From an uncultured Clostridia bacterium (GTDB taxonomy: Bacteria; Bacillota; Clostridia; Lachnospirales; CAG-274): a stretch of DNA of 36,265 bases. The stretch lies in the NCBI GenBank assembly GCA_944376805.1, contig CALWDX010000042.1, positions 1-36,265 on the forward strand, in the 5' to 3' direction. The notes under the pieces are model-generated. The model searched no databases, was not told where the DNA came from, and saw nothing but the letters and a program-made list of their open reading frames with translations. Positions within the stretch are counted from its first letter, which is position 1; every line of letters begins with the position of its first letter. Position numbers and translations under genes: made by a program. This document shows, in pieces, positions 20,075-28,006 of the stretch.

Positions 20075-20501
20075 TCTTTTTTCTCCTAAATATCAACTTA
20101 TAATTTATGTTAAATTTTTTAAAGAATATAAACAAATTAAAAGCAATAGAAATAATTAAAAATAAAATACAAAATATATAATTTGATTTATAATATTTAT
20201 CAATAACATTACCTATTATAAAACATATAAAAGTTAGTAAAATGCTTTCTACTATAAAATTAATAGTATAAATATATTTATTTTTATGTATAGGGTTACA
20301 ATCAAAATCTTTCATTATTTTAAAAAAGAAATTTATAAAAGAAGATACAAGGCTTAATATAATAAATATTAGTAAAAATAAAGGTGAAGTATTTAAAATT
20401 TTATTAAGTTTTTTACCAATAAATATACCTACAATAACACTAGTTATAATAATAAATCCAAATAGGCTATATATAGTATAACCTTTAAAATCATTTTTCA
20501 A
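20061..20501 (-). CDS. Two-module AtpZ-like membrane protein
   Basis: 146 aa, four predicted transmembrane helices in two similar halves. Residues about 12-64 (IVGIFIGKKLNKILNTSPLF..., then LIFIILSLVSSFINFF) align with the AtpZ neighbour's CFFIGKWLDEKIGSNFVFLP and IFIILGIGAAFRNLY. Residues about 77-130 (ICFIIGNVIDKYYKSNYIF..., then ILFLIISIAFNLFIFF) repeat the same pattern: a helix ending in IG, a short charged link with (L/I)(N/D)K, and a second helix. I read it as an internal duplication of an AtpZ hairpin. It overlaps atpZ by 11 bases and atpI by 14, so it is part of the same unit. I do not know it as a standard atp-operon gene. Confidence 0.7.
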   Translation of the reverse strand: MKNDFKGYTIYSLFGFIIITSVIVGIFIGKKLNKILNTSPLFLLIFIILSLVSSFINFFFKIMKDFDCNPIHKNKYIYTINFIVESILLTFICFIIGNVIDKYYKSNYIFCILFLIISIAFNLFIFFKKFNINYKLIFRRKKNENI

Positions 20502-20754
20502 TTTTTTTATATCCTAAAAGTTCTCTTTCTTTTTCTTCTTTTTTCTCTTCTTTTCTATATTCTAACATAACCATAACATATAAGTTTCTAAAGGCTGCAC
20601 CTATACCTAAAATAATAAATATAGGTAAAAAAACAAAATTACTACCTATTTTTTCATCAAGCCATTTACCTATAAAAAAGCACATACCAATAGTAACAAC
20701 CATAGTTATAGCTACTTGAGTTAGTTTAGATAAGGCTCTAGCAATACCATTCAT
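20491..20754 (-). CDS. atpZ: AtpZ / ATPase gene 1 family membrane protein
   Basis: 87 aa, two transmembrane helices with the AtpZ motif IGKWLDEKIGS between them (residues 28-38), then a charged tail (YRKEEKKEEKEREL). Family knowledge: small proteins encoded before atpI or atpB that assist ATP synthase assembly and, with AtpI, have been implicated in divalent cation transport. AAGGGGTG precedes ATG 20754. It begins the run of three overlapping small membrane genes ahead of the ATP synthase genes. Confidence 0.8.
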   Translation of the reverse strand: MNGIARALSKLTQVAITMVVTIGMCFFIGKWLDEKIGSNFVFLPIFIILGIGAAFRNLYVMVMLEYRKEEKKEEKERELLGYKKIEK

Positions 20755-20780
20755 ATTTACTCACCCCTTAATAATTATAT

Positions 20781-20809
20781 ATTATATACTTATTAATTAA
20801 AAAAATCTA
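20781..20809 (-). promoter_or_regulatory. Possible promoter of atpZ and the atp operon
   Basis: On the minus strand TAGATT (20809-20804), 17-base spacer, TATAAT (20786-20781), in the 58-base gap after wecB. The -35 box is weak. Read-through from wecB is also possible because no terminator is seen in the gap. Confidence 0.45.
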
Positions 20810-20812
20810 GAT

Positions 20813-21961
20813 TTAATTAAAATTTTCTGGTTTTTTATCTATTTTATTAAAGTAATATAAAATAGCATCTACAATTCTTTTAGATGCAAAACCATCACCA
20901 AAAGGATTTTTAGCATTAACCATTAAATTATAAGTGTCTTTATTATTTAAAAGTTCATTAGCTAAAGTTATAATATTATTTTGTTCTGTTCCAGCTAATT
21001 TTAAAACACCAGCACTAATACCTTCAGGACGTTCTGTAACATTTCTTAATACTAATACAGGTTTTTTTAATGAAGGTACTTCTTCTTGAAGTCCACCAGA
21101 ATCTGTCATAACCATATAAGAACGGGATATGAGGTTATGCATATCTGTCATATCAATAGGGTCTATAAGGTGTATACGAGAATTATTTCCTAATATGCGA
21201 TTAACTACTTCTCTAACAAGTGGGTTAAAATGAACAGCATAAACTACTTCTACATCTTCATTCATTTCAACTAATTTTAATATAGCATTACAAATATTTT
21301 CTAAAGGTTCACCTAAATTTTCGCGTCTATGAGCTGTCATTGTAATAACTTTTTTATTTTCATAATCAATATTATTTAAAATATCACAAGAGAATTTATA
21401 ATCTTTTACAACAGTAGTTTTAACACAGTCAACAGAAGTGTTACCAGTTATAAAAATATTTTGTTCATCTATATTTTCTTTTAAAAGATTTTCTTTAGAA
21501 AGATTAGTCGGTGCAAAATGTAAATCTGCCATAGCTCCAGTTAATTTTCTGTTCATTTCTTCAGGGAAAGGTTCATATTTGTTATATGTTCTAAGCCCTG
21601 CTTCAACATGTCCTATTTTAATTTTTTTATAAAAAGCAGCTAATGAACCTACAAAAGTAGTTGTAGTGTCTCCATGGACTAAAATAATATCAGGATTTGC
21701 TTTTTCTAAAGTTTCCTCAAGTCCTTTAAGTGCATTTATAGTAATACCAGTAAGAGTTTGATTTTGTGTCATAATATTAAGGTCATAATCTGGTTTTATA
21801 TTAAAAATATTTAAAACTTGGTCTAACATTTCTCTGTGTTGTGCTGTAACACATACTTTTTGATGAATATGTTCACATTTTTCCATTTCTTTAATAATTG
21901 GAGCCATTTTAATAGCTTCAGGTCTTGTTCCAAAAATACTTAAAACTTTAATTTTATCCAT
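20813..21961 (-). CDS. wecB: UDP-N-acetylglucosamine 2-epimerase (non-hydrolysing)
   Basis: 382 aa, GT-B fold, interconverting UDP-GlcNAc and UDP-ManNAc for teichoic acid linkage units or capsule. Visible signatures are FGTRPEAIKMAPI (10-22), VHGDTTTTFVGS, GHVEAGLRTYNKYEPFPEE, TAHRRENLGEP, and TDSGGLQEEVPSLKKPVLV with RNVTERPEG near the C-terminus. Length is typical. The name mnaA is used for the Bacillus form. Its place just upstream of the atp operon is the same as in Bacillus subtilis, so the synteny is old. AGAGGT precedes ATG 21961. Confidence 0.95.
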   Translation of the reverse strand: MDKIKVLSIFGTRPEAIKMAPIIKEMEKCEHIHQKVCVTAQHREMLDQVLNIFNIKPDYDLNIMTQNQTLTGITINALKGLEETLEKANPDIILVHGDTTTTFVGSLAAFYKKIKIGHVEAGLRTYNKYEPFPEEMNRKLTGAMADLHFAPTNLSKENLLKENIDEQNIFITGNTSVDCVKTTVVKDYKFSCDILNNIDYENKKVITMTAHRRENLGEPLENICNAILKLVEMNEDVEVVYAVHFNPLVREVVNRILGNNSRIHLIDPIDMTDMHNLISRSYMVMTDSGGLQEEVPSLKKPVLVLRNVTERPEGISAGVLKLAGTEQNNIITLANELLNNKDTYNLMVNAKNPFGDGFASKRIVDAILYYFNKIDKKPENFN

Positions 21962-21985
21962 ATTTTACCTCTTTATCATATAAAT

Positions 21986-22732
21986 TTATTTTTTGTAATT
22001 TATTATATCATTAATAACTTGACTAGCAATAATAAGCCCAGCAACAGAAGGAACAAAAGATATACTGCCTGGCGTTTCACGCCTTTTATTAGTATCCCTA
22101 AAAGGACTACTACTTTTAGCATTTTCATCTAGTTTAATAGGTGCAGGTTTAATAGGTTTTTCAGTTGAATATACAACTTTTAATTTTTTTATACCACGCT
22201 TTTTAAGTTCATAACGCATAACTTTAGCTAAAGGACACATAGAAGTTTTATATATGTCTGTTACAACAAATTTTGTAGGGTCTAATTTATTGCCAGTACC
22301 CATAGATGAAATAATAGGTATACCTAATTTTGTTGCTTCTTCTACAAGTAATATTTTAGAAGAAATAGTGTCTATTGCATCTACTATATAATCATATTTA
22401 GATAAGTCAATAATATGAGCTGTATCTTTTGTATAAAAAGTTTTAAAAGTAGTTACATTAGTATTAGGGTTTATATCTAATATACGTTGTTTTACAACTT
22501 CTATTTTATCTTTTCCAATTGTACTATGTGTAGCAATAAGTTGTCTATTAATATTAGTAATAGAAATAGTGTCATCATCTACTATGTGAATATTTGAAAC
22601 ACCACAACGAGCTATTGCTTCTACACAAAAAGAACCAACACCACCTACACCAAATATAATAACACTACTATTTTTAATTTTTTCAATATTGTCATTTCCA
22701 ATTAGTATTTCTGTTCTAGTAAGGGTATTCAT
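21986..22732 (-). CDS. tcdA: tRNA threonylcarbamoyladenosine dehydratase (TcdA, E1-like)
   Basis: 248 aa of the ThiF/MoeB/HesA superfamily. The nucleotide loop is GVGGVGS (28-34), with acidic DDD at 52-54 and NINRQ at 60-64 for ATP. Further on are the SSMGTGNKLDP motif and RDTNKRRETPGSISFVPS, which resemble TcdA/CsdL rather than ThiF. TcdA uses ATP to cyclise t6A at tRNA position 37. The CxxC pair of zinc-bearing relatives is absent. ATG 22732 has a GGAAG site. It lies 24 bases before wecB, so the two probably form one transcript. Confidence 0.9.
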   Translation of the reverse strand: MNTLTRTEILIGNDNIEKIKNSSVIIFGVGGVGSFCVEAIARCGVSNIHIVDDDTISITNINRQLIATHSTIGKDKIEVVKQRILDINPNTNVTTFKTFYTKDTAHIIDLSKYDYIVDAIDTISSKILLVEEATKLGIPIISSMGTGNKLDPTKFVVTDIYKTSMCPLAKVMRYELKKRGIKKLKVVYSTEKPIKPAPIKLDENAKSSSPFRDTNKRRETPGSISFVPSVAGLIIASQVINDIINYKK

Positions 22733-22767
22733 TTTTTATCTTCCAATCTATTTAAACTTTTTATAAT

Positions 22768-22796
22768 ATTTTAACATTTTTTAATTAATTTGTCTA
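22768..22796 (-). promoter_or_regulatory. Promoter of tcdA-wecB
   Basis: On the minus strand TAGACA (22796-22791), 17-base spacer, TAAAAT (22773-22768) with extended TGT. It lies about 35 bases before the tcdA start. Confidence 0.5.
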
Positions 22797-23113
22797 ATGT
22801 TTATTAATAATTAATTGTATATAAAAGAAATTATATTAGATTTAATATTAATATATAAGTATATTTTATAATGAAAGATTTTATATATTATGATATAATA
22901 ATAAACAAAGGAGTGAATAAAATTAATTTATTAGAATTGAAATATATTTCTAATATGTATTGTATTAGTTAACTTTATATATTAAAAATACTATTGTCAT
23001 AAATCTTAAAATTTAAATATTTTTATTATTTTAACAAGCACAATAGGTATTAAATATAACTTTTGATTTAAAAATGAAATTTTATAAATTTTTTTATAGA
23101 AAGGAACGATTTT
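22797..23113 (+). other. Divergent intergenic region ahead of the tRNA nucleotidyltransferase
   Basis: A -10 box TATAAT with extended TGA lies at 22891-22899, with a weak ATGAAA -35 at 22871-22876 (17-base spacer). It should drive the downstream cca gene with a leader of about 200 bases. Inside the leader is an AAAGGAGTG at about 22907-22915 followed by a 20-codon frame, not convincing as a gene. No strong hairpin was found. Confidence 0.45.
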
Positions 23114-24325
23114 GTGAATACTCCTAAACAGGTTATATATATAATAGAACATTTACAGAAAAATGGATTTGAAGGATTTATAGTAGGTGGTTGTGTTAGA
23201 GATTATTTGTTAGGGTTTGAGCCTAAGGACTTCGATATAACAACAGATGCTATGCCACAAGATATAAAAAATATATTTAATCATACAATAGACACAGGTA
23301 TAGAACATGGAACAGTTACAGTAGTATTAGATAGACAAAACTTTGAAGTAACAACATATCGTATAGATGGAGAATATAAAGACAATAGACGTCCAGAAAA
23401 TGTTATATTTAGTAAAAAAATAGATGAAGATTTAAGTAGGCGTGATTTTACAATGAATGCTATTGCCTATAATATAAATAAAGGTTTTATAGACCCTTTT
23501 AATGGGAGAGAAGATATAAAAAATAAACTTATAAAAGGTGTAGGTAATGCAGATATAAGATTTAAAGAAGATGCACTTAGAATGATGCGAGGTGTTCGTT
23601 TTTCAGCTCAATTGGGATTTAACATAGAAGAAAAAACATTTTTAGCAATAAAAGAAAATAATAAACTAATAGAAAATATTAGTGTAGAAAGAATAAGAGA
23701 TGAATTTTTAAAACTTATAAAATCAGATTATATAGAAAAATTAAGCCTTTTACAAGAAACAAACTTATATAAATATTTTATACCAGAAATAGAACCTATT
23801 TTTAAAAATTATAAAAAGAATATATTAATATTGAAAAAATTATCTAAAGATTTAAGACTTGCTTTTTTATTAAGTCATTTAACAGAAAAAGAAGTAGAAT
23901 TAATATTAAAAAGATTAAGGTTAGACAATAAAACTATAAAAGAAATAAAAACTATTATAACATATTTTAATTATGACTTTAAGGAAGATAGAATAGAAAC
24001 AAGAAAATTTTTATGTGAAATAGGAGAAGTAGAATTATTTAAAAAAATATTAGAAATAAAATTTTGTATAAGTCTTATAGAAAATAATTTAGTACAATGT
24101 AAAAAATATGACAATATATATGATGAAATAGAAGAAACTATTAGAAAAAATCAGTGTTTTTCTTTAAAAACTTTAGCTATCACAGGTAATGATTTAAAAG
24201 AAATAGGTATAATAAATGGTAAAGAAATAGGAGAACTTCTTAAAAAGGCTTTAAATTTAGTATTAGAACAACCAAATAAAAATAATAAAGAAATTTTATT
24301 AAACTATGTAAAGGAACAAATATGA
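23114..24325 (+). CDS. cca: tRNA nucleotidyltransferase (CCA-adding) / poly(A) polymerase family
   Basis: 403 aa. The class II nucleotidyltransferase head has GGCVRD at 25-30, which binds the NTP, and the metal-binding DFD at 39-41. RRPENVIFSKKIDEDLSRRD and FTMNAIAYN complete the neck. A helical body and tail follow, lacking an obvious HD phosphohydrolase motif. Enzymes of this family add CCA to tRNA 3' ends. Some clostridial paralogues add only part or are poly(A) polymerases, so the exact activity is inferred. GTG 23114 is the start, with AAAGGA 8-9 bases before it. It overlaps the next gene by 4 bases. Confidence 0.9.
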   Translation: MNTPKQVIYIIEHLQKNGFEGFIVGGCVRDYLLGFEPKDFDITTDAMPQDIKNIFNHTIDTGIEHGTVTVVLDRQNFEVTTYRIDGEYKDNRRPENVIFSKKIDEDLSRRDFTMNAIAYNINKGFIDPFNGREDIKNKLIKGVGNADIRFKEDALRMMRGVRFSAQLGFNIEEKTFLAIKENNKLIENISVERIRDEFLKLIKSDYIEKLSLLQETNLYKYFIPEIEPIFKNYKKNILILKKLSKDLRLAFLLSHLTEKEVELILKRLRLDNKTIKEIKTIITYFNYDFKEDRIETRKFLCEIGEVELFKKILEIKFCISLIENNLVQCKKYDNIYDEIEETIRKNQCFSLKTLAITGNDLKEIGIINGKEIGELLKKALNLVLEQPNKNNKEILLNYVKEQI

Positions 24326-25074
24326 AAACAACATTAATAACAGGGGCTAGTGATGGAATAGGAAAAGATATGGCTATTATATTATCAAATAAAGGCTATA
24401 ATATAATAGTTGTAGCTAGAAACAGGTATAAAATGGAACAAGTATTTAAAAATATAAAAAATTGTACAATTATAGATATGGATTTATCTATAATAGAAAA
24501 CTGTTATAAACTTTATAATGAAACTAAAGATAAAAATATAGATATATTAATAAATAATGCTGGTTATGGAGTTTTTGGAGAATTTTTAAATACAAACTTA
24601 AATGATGAACTTAATATGATAGACTTAAATATAAAATCTTTACATATTTTAACAAAGTTGTTTTTGAAAGATATGGTAAAAAAAGATAGTGGTTATATTT
24701 TAAATGTAGGTTCAATAGGTAGTTTTTTTGCAAGTCCATTACTTTCATCTTATTATGGTAGTAAAGCATATGTATTAAATTTAAGTCTTGCAATAAAAGA
24801 AGAACTTAAAAAGCAAAAATCTAATGTGTATATAGGTATATTTTGTCCTGCTACTATTAATACTAATTTTCATAAAAAAGCAGGTGTTAAAGGTAATGTT
24901 AAAGGTTTAAGTAGTTACAAAGCATCTTTATATGCTATTAATAAAATGTTTAAGAAAAAAACAATTATTATACCTAGTTATGCAAAAATATTACCATTTT
25001 TTATAGCTATAATACCAAGAATTTTAATAACAAAATTAGCCTATAAAATGCAAATAAAAAAACAAAAAATTTAA
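24322..25074 (+). CDS. Short-chain dehydrogenase/reductase
   Basis: 250 aa, a classical SDR with cofactor loop TGASDGIG at 7-14, NNAG at 78-81, catalytic Ser131 (NVGSIGSFF) and YxxxK as Tyr144/Lys148 in YYGSK. VVARN after strand 2 suggests NADP(H). The phrase IGIFCPATINTNFHKKAGV and the basic C-terminal KMQIKKQKI are like the DltE/YqjQ-type SDRs of Firmicutes. The substrate is unknown. ATG 24322 overlaps the cca stop (ATGA), so translation is coupled, although no functional link to tRNA repair is known. Confidence 0.88.
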   Translation: MKTTLITGASDGIGKDMAIILSNKGYNIIVVARNRYKMEQVFKNIKNCTIIDMDLSIIENCYKLYNETKDKNIDILINNAGYGVFGEFLNTNLNDELNMIDLNIKSLHILTKLFLKDMVKKDSGYILNVGSIGSFFASPLLSSYYGSKAYVLNLSLAIKEELKKQKSNVYIGIFCPATINTNFHKKAGVKGNVKGLSSYKASLYAINKMFKKKTIIIPSYAKILPFFIAIIPRILITKLAYKMQIKKQKI

Positions 25075-25217
25075 GTAAATTTTATAGAAAAAATTTAATA
25101 TTTATGTTATTATTATATTATTACTATATTTTTTTAATAATTATACAATTAAGATATGACTTCATTTTTTAATTAAAATTATATAAGTATTTTAATTAAT
25201 TTTAAAGGAGTGGTTTT

Positions 25218-25454
25218 ATGAAAAAAATATTATTATTATCTACTATAGGTGCTTTATTATTTACAACACCTGCATTTGCAAGAGGTAGAGGATATTGTGG
25301 TGGACAAAATAACTATAAGCAAAATTGCCAAAATTATAATTTACAAAGAAATTATAAAACAAACAGAAATAGTAATAACTACTTAAATAATGGGGTATGT
25401 GTAAATAATGGTTATTGCTTAAATAATAATCCTAATTGTGTTATTCCTAAGTAA
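25218..25454 (+). CDS. Small secreted Asn/Cys-rich peptide
   Basis: 78 aa. MKKILLLSTIGALLFTTPAF then ARG is a clean signal peptide with an Ala-x-Ala-type site near residue 21. The mature part of about 55 residues has five Cys (in GYCGG, QNCQN, GVCVN, GYCLN, PNCVI) and many Asn and Tyr, with repeated NNG(V/Y)C(V/L)N units. AAAGGAG precedes ATG 25218, and a strong terminator follows 5 bases after the stop. I recognise no family. The repetitive Cys/Asn pattern could serve in metal binding or as a structural surface peptide, but this is a guess. Confidence 0.75.
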   Translation: MKKILLLSTIGALLFTTPAFARGRGYCGGQNNYKQNCQNYNLQRNYKTNRNSNNYLNNGVCVNNGYCLNNNPNCVIPK

Positions 25455-25457
25455 TTT

Positions 25458-25488
25458 TTAAGCCTTTAGCTAAAAGCTAAAGGCTTAA
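25458..25488 (+). terminator. Terminator after the Asn/Cys-rich peptide gene
   Basis: 14-base arms 25458-25471 and 25475-25488 pair perfectly around AAA. The T-run after the stem is short, but the hairpin is strong and placed right after the stop. Confidence 0.75.
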
Positions 25489-25532
25489 GTACAATCACCA
25501 TAATATAATATTTTTGAAAAATCTAAGTTTTT

Positions 25533-25680
25533 TCAATCATTTTTATTTATAAAAAATTGTCTAGTTTTCCAACAAAGTTCAATATTATAATACATATTAT
25601 TTTCACCAAGTTGAAATAATAATATTTGTTCTTTATCTTCTGTTATATATTCATTACGTATTTGTAAAAAATATTTTATA
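25533..25680 (-). pseudogene. Possible gene remnant (C-terminal fragment)
   Basis: On the minus strand a frame reads KYFLQIRNEYITEDKEQIL, then LFQLGENNMYYNIELCWKTR and QFFINKND before a TGA. The composition looks like real protein, but no start codon with a ribosome binding site exists. The upstream side runs straight into the promoter of the TSCPD gene. It may be the tail of a lost gene or a chance open frame. I recognise no family. Confidence 0.3.
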
Positions 25681-25709
25681 TTGCAATTTTTTTTAGTATT
25701 TGCTATACT
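25681..25709 (+). promoter_or_regulatory. Promoter of the TSCPD gene
   Basis: TTGCAA at 25681-25686, 17-base spacer, TATACT at 25704-25709. The start would fall near 25716, before the AAGGAG at about 25726. Confidence 0.7.
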
Positions 25710-25738
25710 TTTATTAATTAAATTTAAGGAGTGATATT

Positions 25739-25987
25739 GTGAACAATTTTGATACAAAAGGAGTATGTGCCAAAAATATTGAATTTGAAGTTGATGGTGA
25801 TATAGTAAAAAGTGTAAAATTTAATGGTGGATGTAATGGTAACCTTAAAGGTATTGCTAGTCTTGTAGAAGGTTTAAAAGTAGAGGATGTTATAAAAAAA
25901 TTAGAAGGTTTAACTTGTGGTGCTAAAGATACATCTTGCCCAGACCAATTAGCAAAAGCATTAAAACAAGCAGTTATCAACAAATAA
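25739..25987 (+). CDS. TSCPD domain-containing protein
   Basis: 82 aa. The whole protein is one TSCPD domain, named for the motif near its end (KDTSCPDQLAKAL, about residues 62-74). Cysteines are at VCAKN, GGCNGN and LTCGAKDTSC. The same domain closes some class II ribonucleotide reductases, and stand-alone copies occur widely in Clostridia. Their function is not established, though the conserved Cys suggest metal or redox chemistry. The start is GTG 25739 with AAGGAG 7-8 bases upstream. Own promoter and terminator. Confidence 0.88.
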   Translation: MNNFDTKGVCAKNIEFEVDGDIVKSVKFNGGCNGNLKGIASLVEGLKVEDVIKKLEGLTCGAKDTSCPDQLAKALKQAVINK

Positions 25988-26060
25988 TACACATAAATGT
26001 TGAAAACTTTAAATAAATTGTGAAATATTTTAATATAATTAATAAAATATTACTTTGATA

Positions 26061-26118
26061 AAAAAATAACTAGTAAAAACTATGAGAAATTAAGGATTTT
26101 TTACTAGTTATTTTTTTA
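26061..26118. terminator. Bidirectional terminator between the TSCPD gene and murC
   Basis: Arms AAATAACTAGTAAAAA (within 26061-26079) and its complement (within 26097-26116) pair over about 19 bases, with A/T runs on both ends and a 17-18-base loop. It can end both converging transcripts. Confidence 0.75.
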
Positions 26119-26189
26119 TTGAAATATAAGTGATAAAATTAAGTTATACAAAATAAAATGTTAAAAACATTGTGGATAAAATGTTAAAA

Positions 26190-27581
26190 TTATTTATTTA
26201 ATAACATTTCACCTAATAAATAAACATCTCCTGCCCCCATAGTAATTAGCATATCATTTTTTTGGCAATTTTCTTCTATATATTGTTTACCTGTTTCAAA
26301 ACTATCAATATATATTGCATTTTTACCAAGCTCATTTATTTTATTTACTAAATCTTTTGCATGTATTTCTCCAGTATCTTTTTCTCTAGCTGAATATATA
26401 TCACATATTAAAATATTATCAACATCTAAAAGAGATTTCGCAAAATCATCTAAAAGGGCTTTAGTTCTAGTATAAGTATGAGGTTGAAAAACACACCATA
26501 ATTTGTTTATATTTTGACTTTTTGTAGCATTTATAGTAGCTAAAATTTCAGTTGGGTGGTGGGCATAGTCATCTATTATTTTCATATTATTAAATGTGCC
26601 TTTATATTGAAAACGTCTATTAGTACCTTTAAAGTTATTAAGCCCTATTTCTATACTATCTTTATCTAAATTATAAAAATTAGCTAAAGCACAAACAGAT
26701 AAAGAATTATATATATTATGAATACCTACAACACTTAATTTTATGTTATACATGAACTTGTTATTATAGTATGCTTTATAAGTTGCACATCCAAATTCAT
26801 CAAAAGTAATATCTTTAGCTTTCCACATACTATTTTCATTTTGTCCATAAGTTATAACATTACATTTTAAATTTTCAGTTATTTTTTCATAATCTTTAAT
26901 ATCACTATTTATAACAAGACAAGCATCTTCTTTTATTAAATTTGCAAATTTTTTAAAACTATTATATATTTGATTAATATCTTTAAAATAATCTAAATGG
27001 TCAGCATCAATATTTAATATAATAGCCGAATGAGGATTAAATTTTAAAAATGTATCACAATATTCACAAGTTTCTAAAACAAGATAATCTTTTTTACCAA
27101 CTTTAAAGTTACTATTTATTGAAGAAAGTATACCACCTATAGATATAGTAGGGTCTGTTTTAGCTTGTAAAAATACTTCAGATACCATAGAAGAAGTAGT
27201 AGTTTTGCCATGTGTACCAGCTATACATAAAGGATATTTATAGGCTTTCATAAGGTTACCTAAAAATTCTGAACGTTCAAGCATTTTTAATCCTAATTGT
27301 TTAGCTTTTATAAATTCAGGATTATCATCTTTAATAGCTGCTGTATATATAACTAAGTCTATATCACTAGTAATATTATTTTCATTTTGTCCTATATAAA
27401 CAGTAACCCCTTTTTTTATTAGATTTTGTATAAGTTCAGAGTTATTGTTGTCAGAACCTAATATGTTATAATCACCTTCAGATAGAAGTATTTCACAAAG
27501 TCCAGACATACTAATACCACCTATACCAATAAAGTATAGTTTTTTATAAGGAAAAATATTTTTTATATTTAATGTATCCAT
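26190..27581 (-). CDS. murC: UDP-N-acetylmuramate--L-alanine ligase
   Basis: 463 aa from ATG 27581. The N-terminal domain has YFIGIGGISMSGLCEIL with the UDP-binding GIGGxxMSG. The central Mur ligase domain has the P-loop GTHGKTT at 122-128 and later ETCEYCDTFL and LNIDADHLDYF. The C-terminal domain has IDDYAHHPTEILATI and FQPHTYTRTKAL. MurC adds L-Ala to UDP-MurNAc using ATP, the first peptide step in peptidoglycan synthesis. The upstream in-frame TTG 27602 is rejected because it overlaps the TAGGAG site, which fits ATG 27581. It stands alone, outside any mur/fts cluster. Confidence 0.95.
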   Translation of the reverse strand: MDTLNIKNIFPYKKLYFIGIGGISMSGLCEILLSEGDYNILGSDNNNSELIQNLIKKGVTVYIGQNENNITSDIDLVIYTAAIKDDNPEFIKAKQLGLKMLERSEFLGNLMKAYKYPLCIAGTHGKTTTSSMVSEVFLQAKTDPTISIGGILSSINSNFKVGKKDYLVLETCEYCDTFLKFNPHSAIILNIDADHLDYFKDINQIYNSFKKFANLIKEDACLVINSDIKDYEKITENLKCNVITYGQNENSMWKAKDITFDEFGCATYKAYYNNKFMYNIKLSVVGIHNIYNSLSVCALANFYNLDKDSIEIGLNNFKGTNRRFQYKGTFNNMKIIDDYAHHPTEILATINATKSQNINKLWCVFQPHTYTRTKALLDDFAKSLLDVDNILICDIYSAREKDTGEIHAKDLVNKINELGKNAIYIDSFETGKQYIEENCQKNDMLITMGAGDVYLLGEMLLNK

Positions 27582-27619
27582 AATAACTTTATCTCCTAAC
27601 AAAATTTATATTTAGGTAT

Positions 27620-27648
27620 ATTATATATATATTAGTATATTTTATCAA
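27620..27648 (-). promoter_or_regulatory. Promoter of murC
   Basis: On the minus strand TTGATA (27648-27643), 17-base spacer, TATAAT (27625-27620). Start near 27613, leader about 30 bases. Confidence 0.7.
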
Positions 27649-27822
27649 CTATTAATTATACTATAATAATTTATAAATTTATTAAAATACATTATTTTGT
27701 ATAAAATAATAAATTTTTATACAAACTGCAAAAAATAACACGCTTATTGTAATAAATAAACAACCTATAAAAAAATTATATAAAAATTTATATGTAAAAT
27801 ACAAAATAATATAAAAAAATTA

Positions 27823-27851
27823 TTGATTTTTATATTAAAAAGTAATATAAT
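27823..27851 (+). promoter_or_regulatory. Promoter of spoVG
   Basis: TTGATT at 27823-27828, 17-base spacer, TATAAT at 27846-27851. The start would fall near 27858, giving a leader of about 150 bases. No clear SigmaH-type promoter was recognised in addition. Confidence 0.6.
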
Positions 27852-27919
27852 ATTCATATCAGCATATGGTTTTACTTAAAAGTTTTTTAATACCAAAATA
27901 ATTACATAATTTTTAGAGG

Positions 27920-27991
27920 TATAAAGTAGAACCCAATCTGTGTTAAAGCTAAAAGGTATAACTTTTAGTAAACATTTAATTCTACTTTATA
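27920..27991 (+). other. Structured 5' leader element of spoVG
   Basis: A 12-base perfect outer stem TATAAAGTAGAA (27920-27931) / TTCTACTTTATA (27980-27991) encloses an inner hairpin. CTAAAAG (27949-27955) pairs with CTTTTAG (27962-27968) around a 6-base loop, and TGTTA (27941-27945) with TAAACA (27969-27974, one bulged A) extends it beyond a 3-base bulge. The outer stem ends on the first base of the AGGAGGAG ribosome binding site (27991-27998). I know of no named RNA class with this layout. Confidence 0.55.
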
Positions 27992-28006
27992 GGAGGAGAT
28001 TTGTTT

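Noticed and set aside
22907-22972. Short frame after AAAGGAGTG in the cca leader
   Set aside because: The GTG sits on the ribosome site itself and the 19-codon product is not protein-like; kept only as a note in the intergenic entry.
25714-25992. Minus-strand open frame of 92 codons
   Set aside because: Complete antisense of the TSCPD gene, which has promoter, ribosome site and family motifs.
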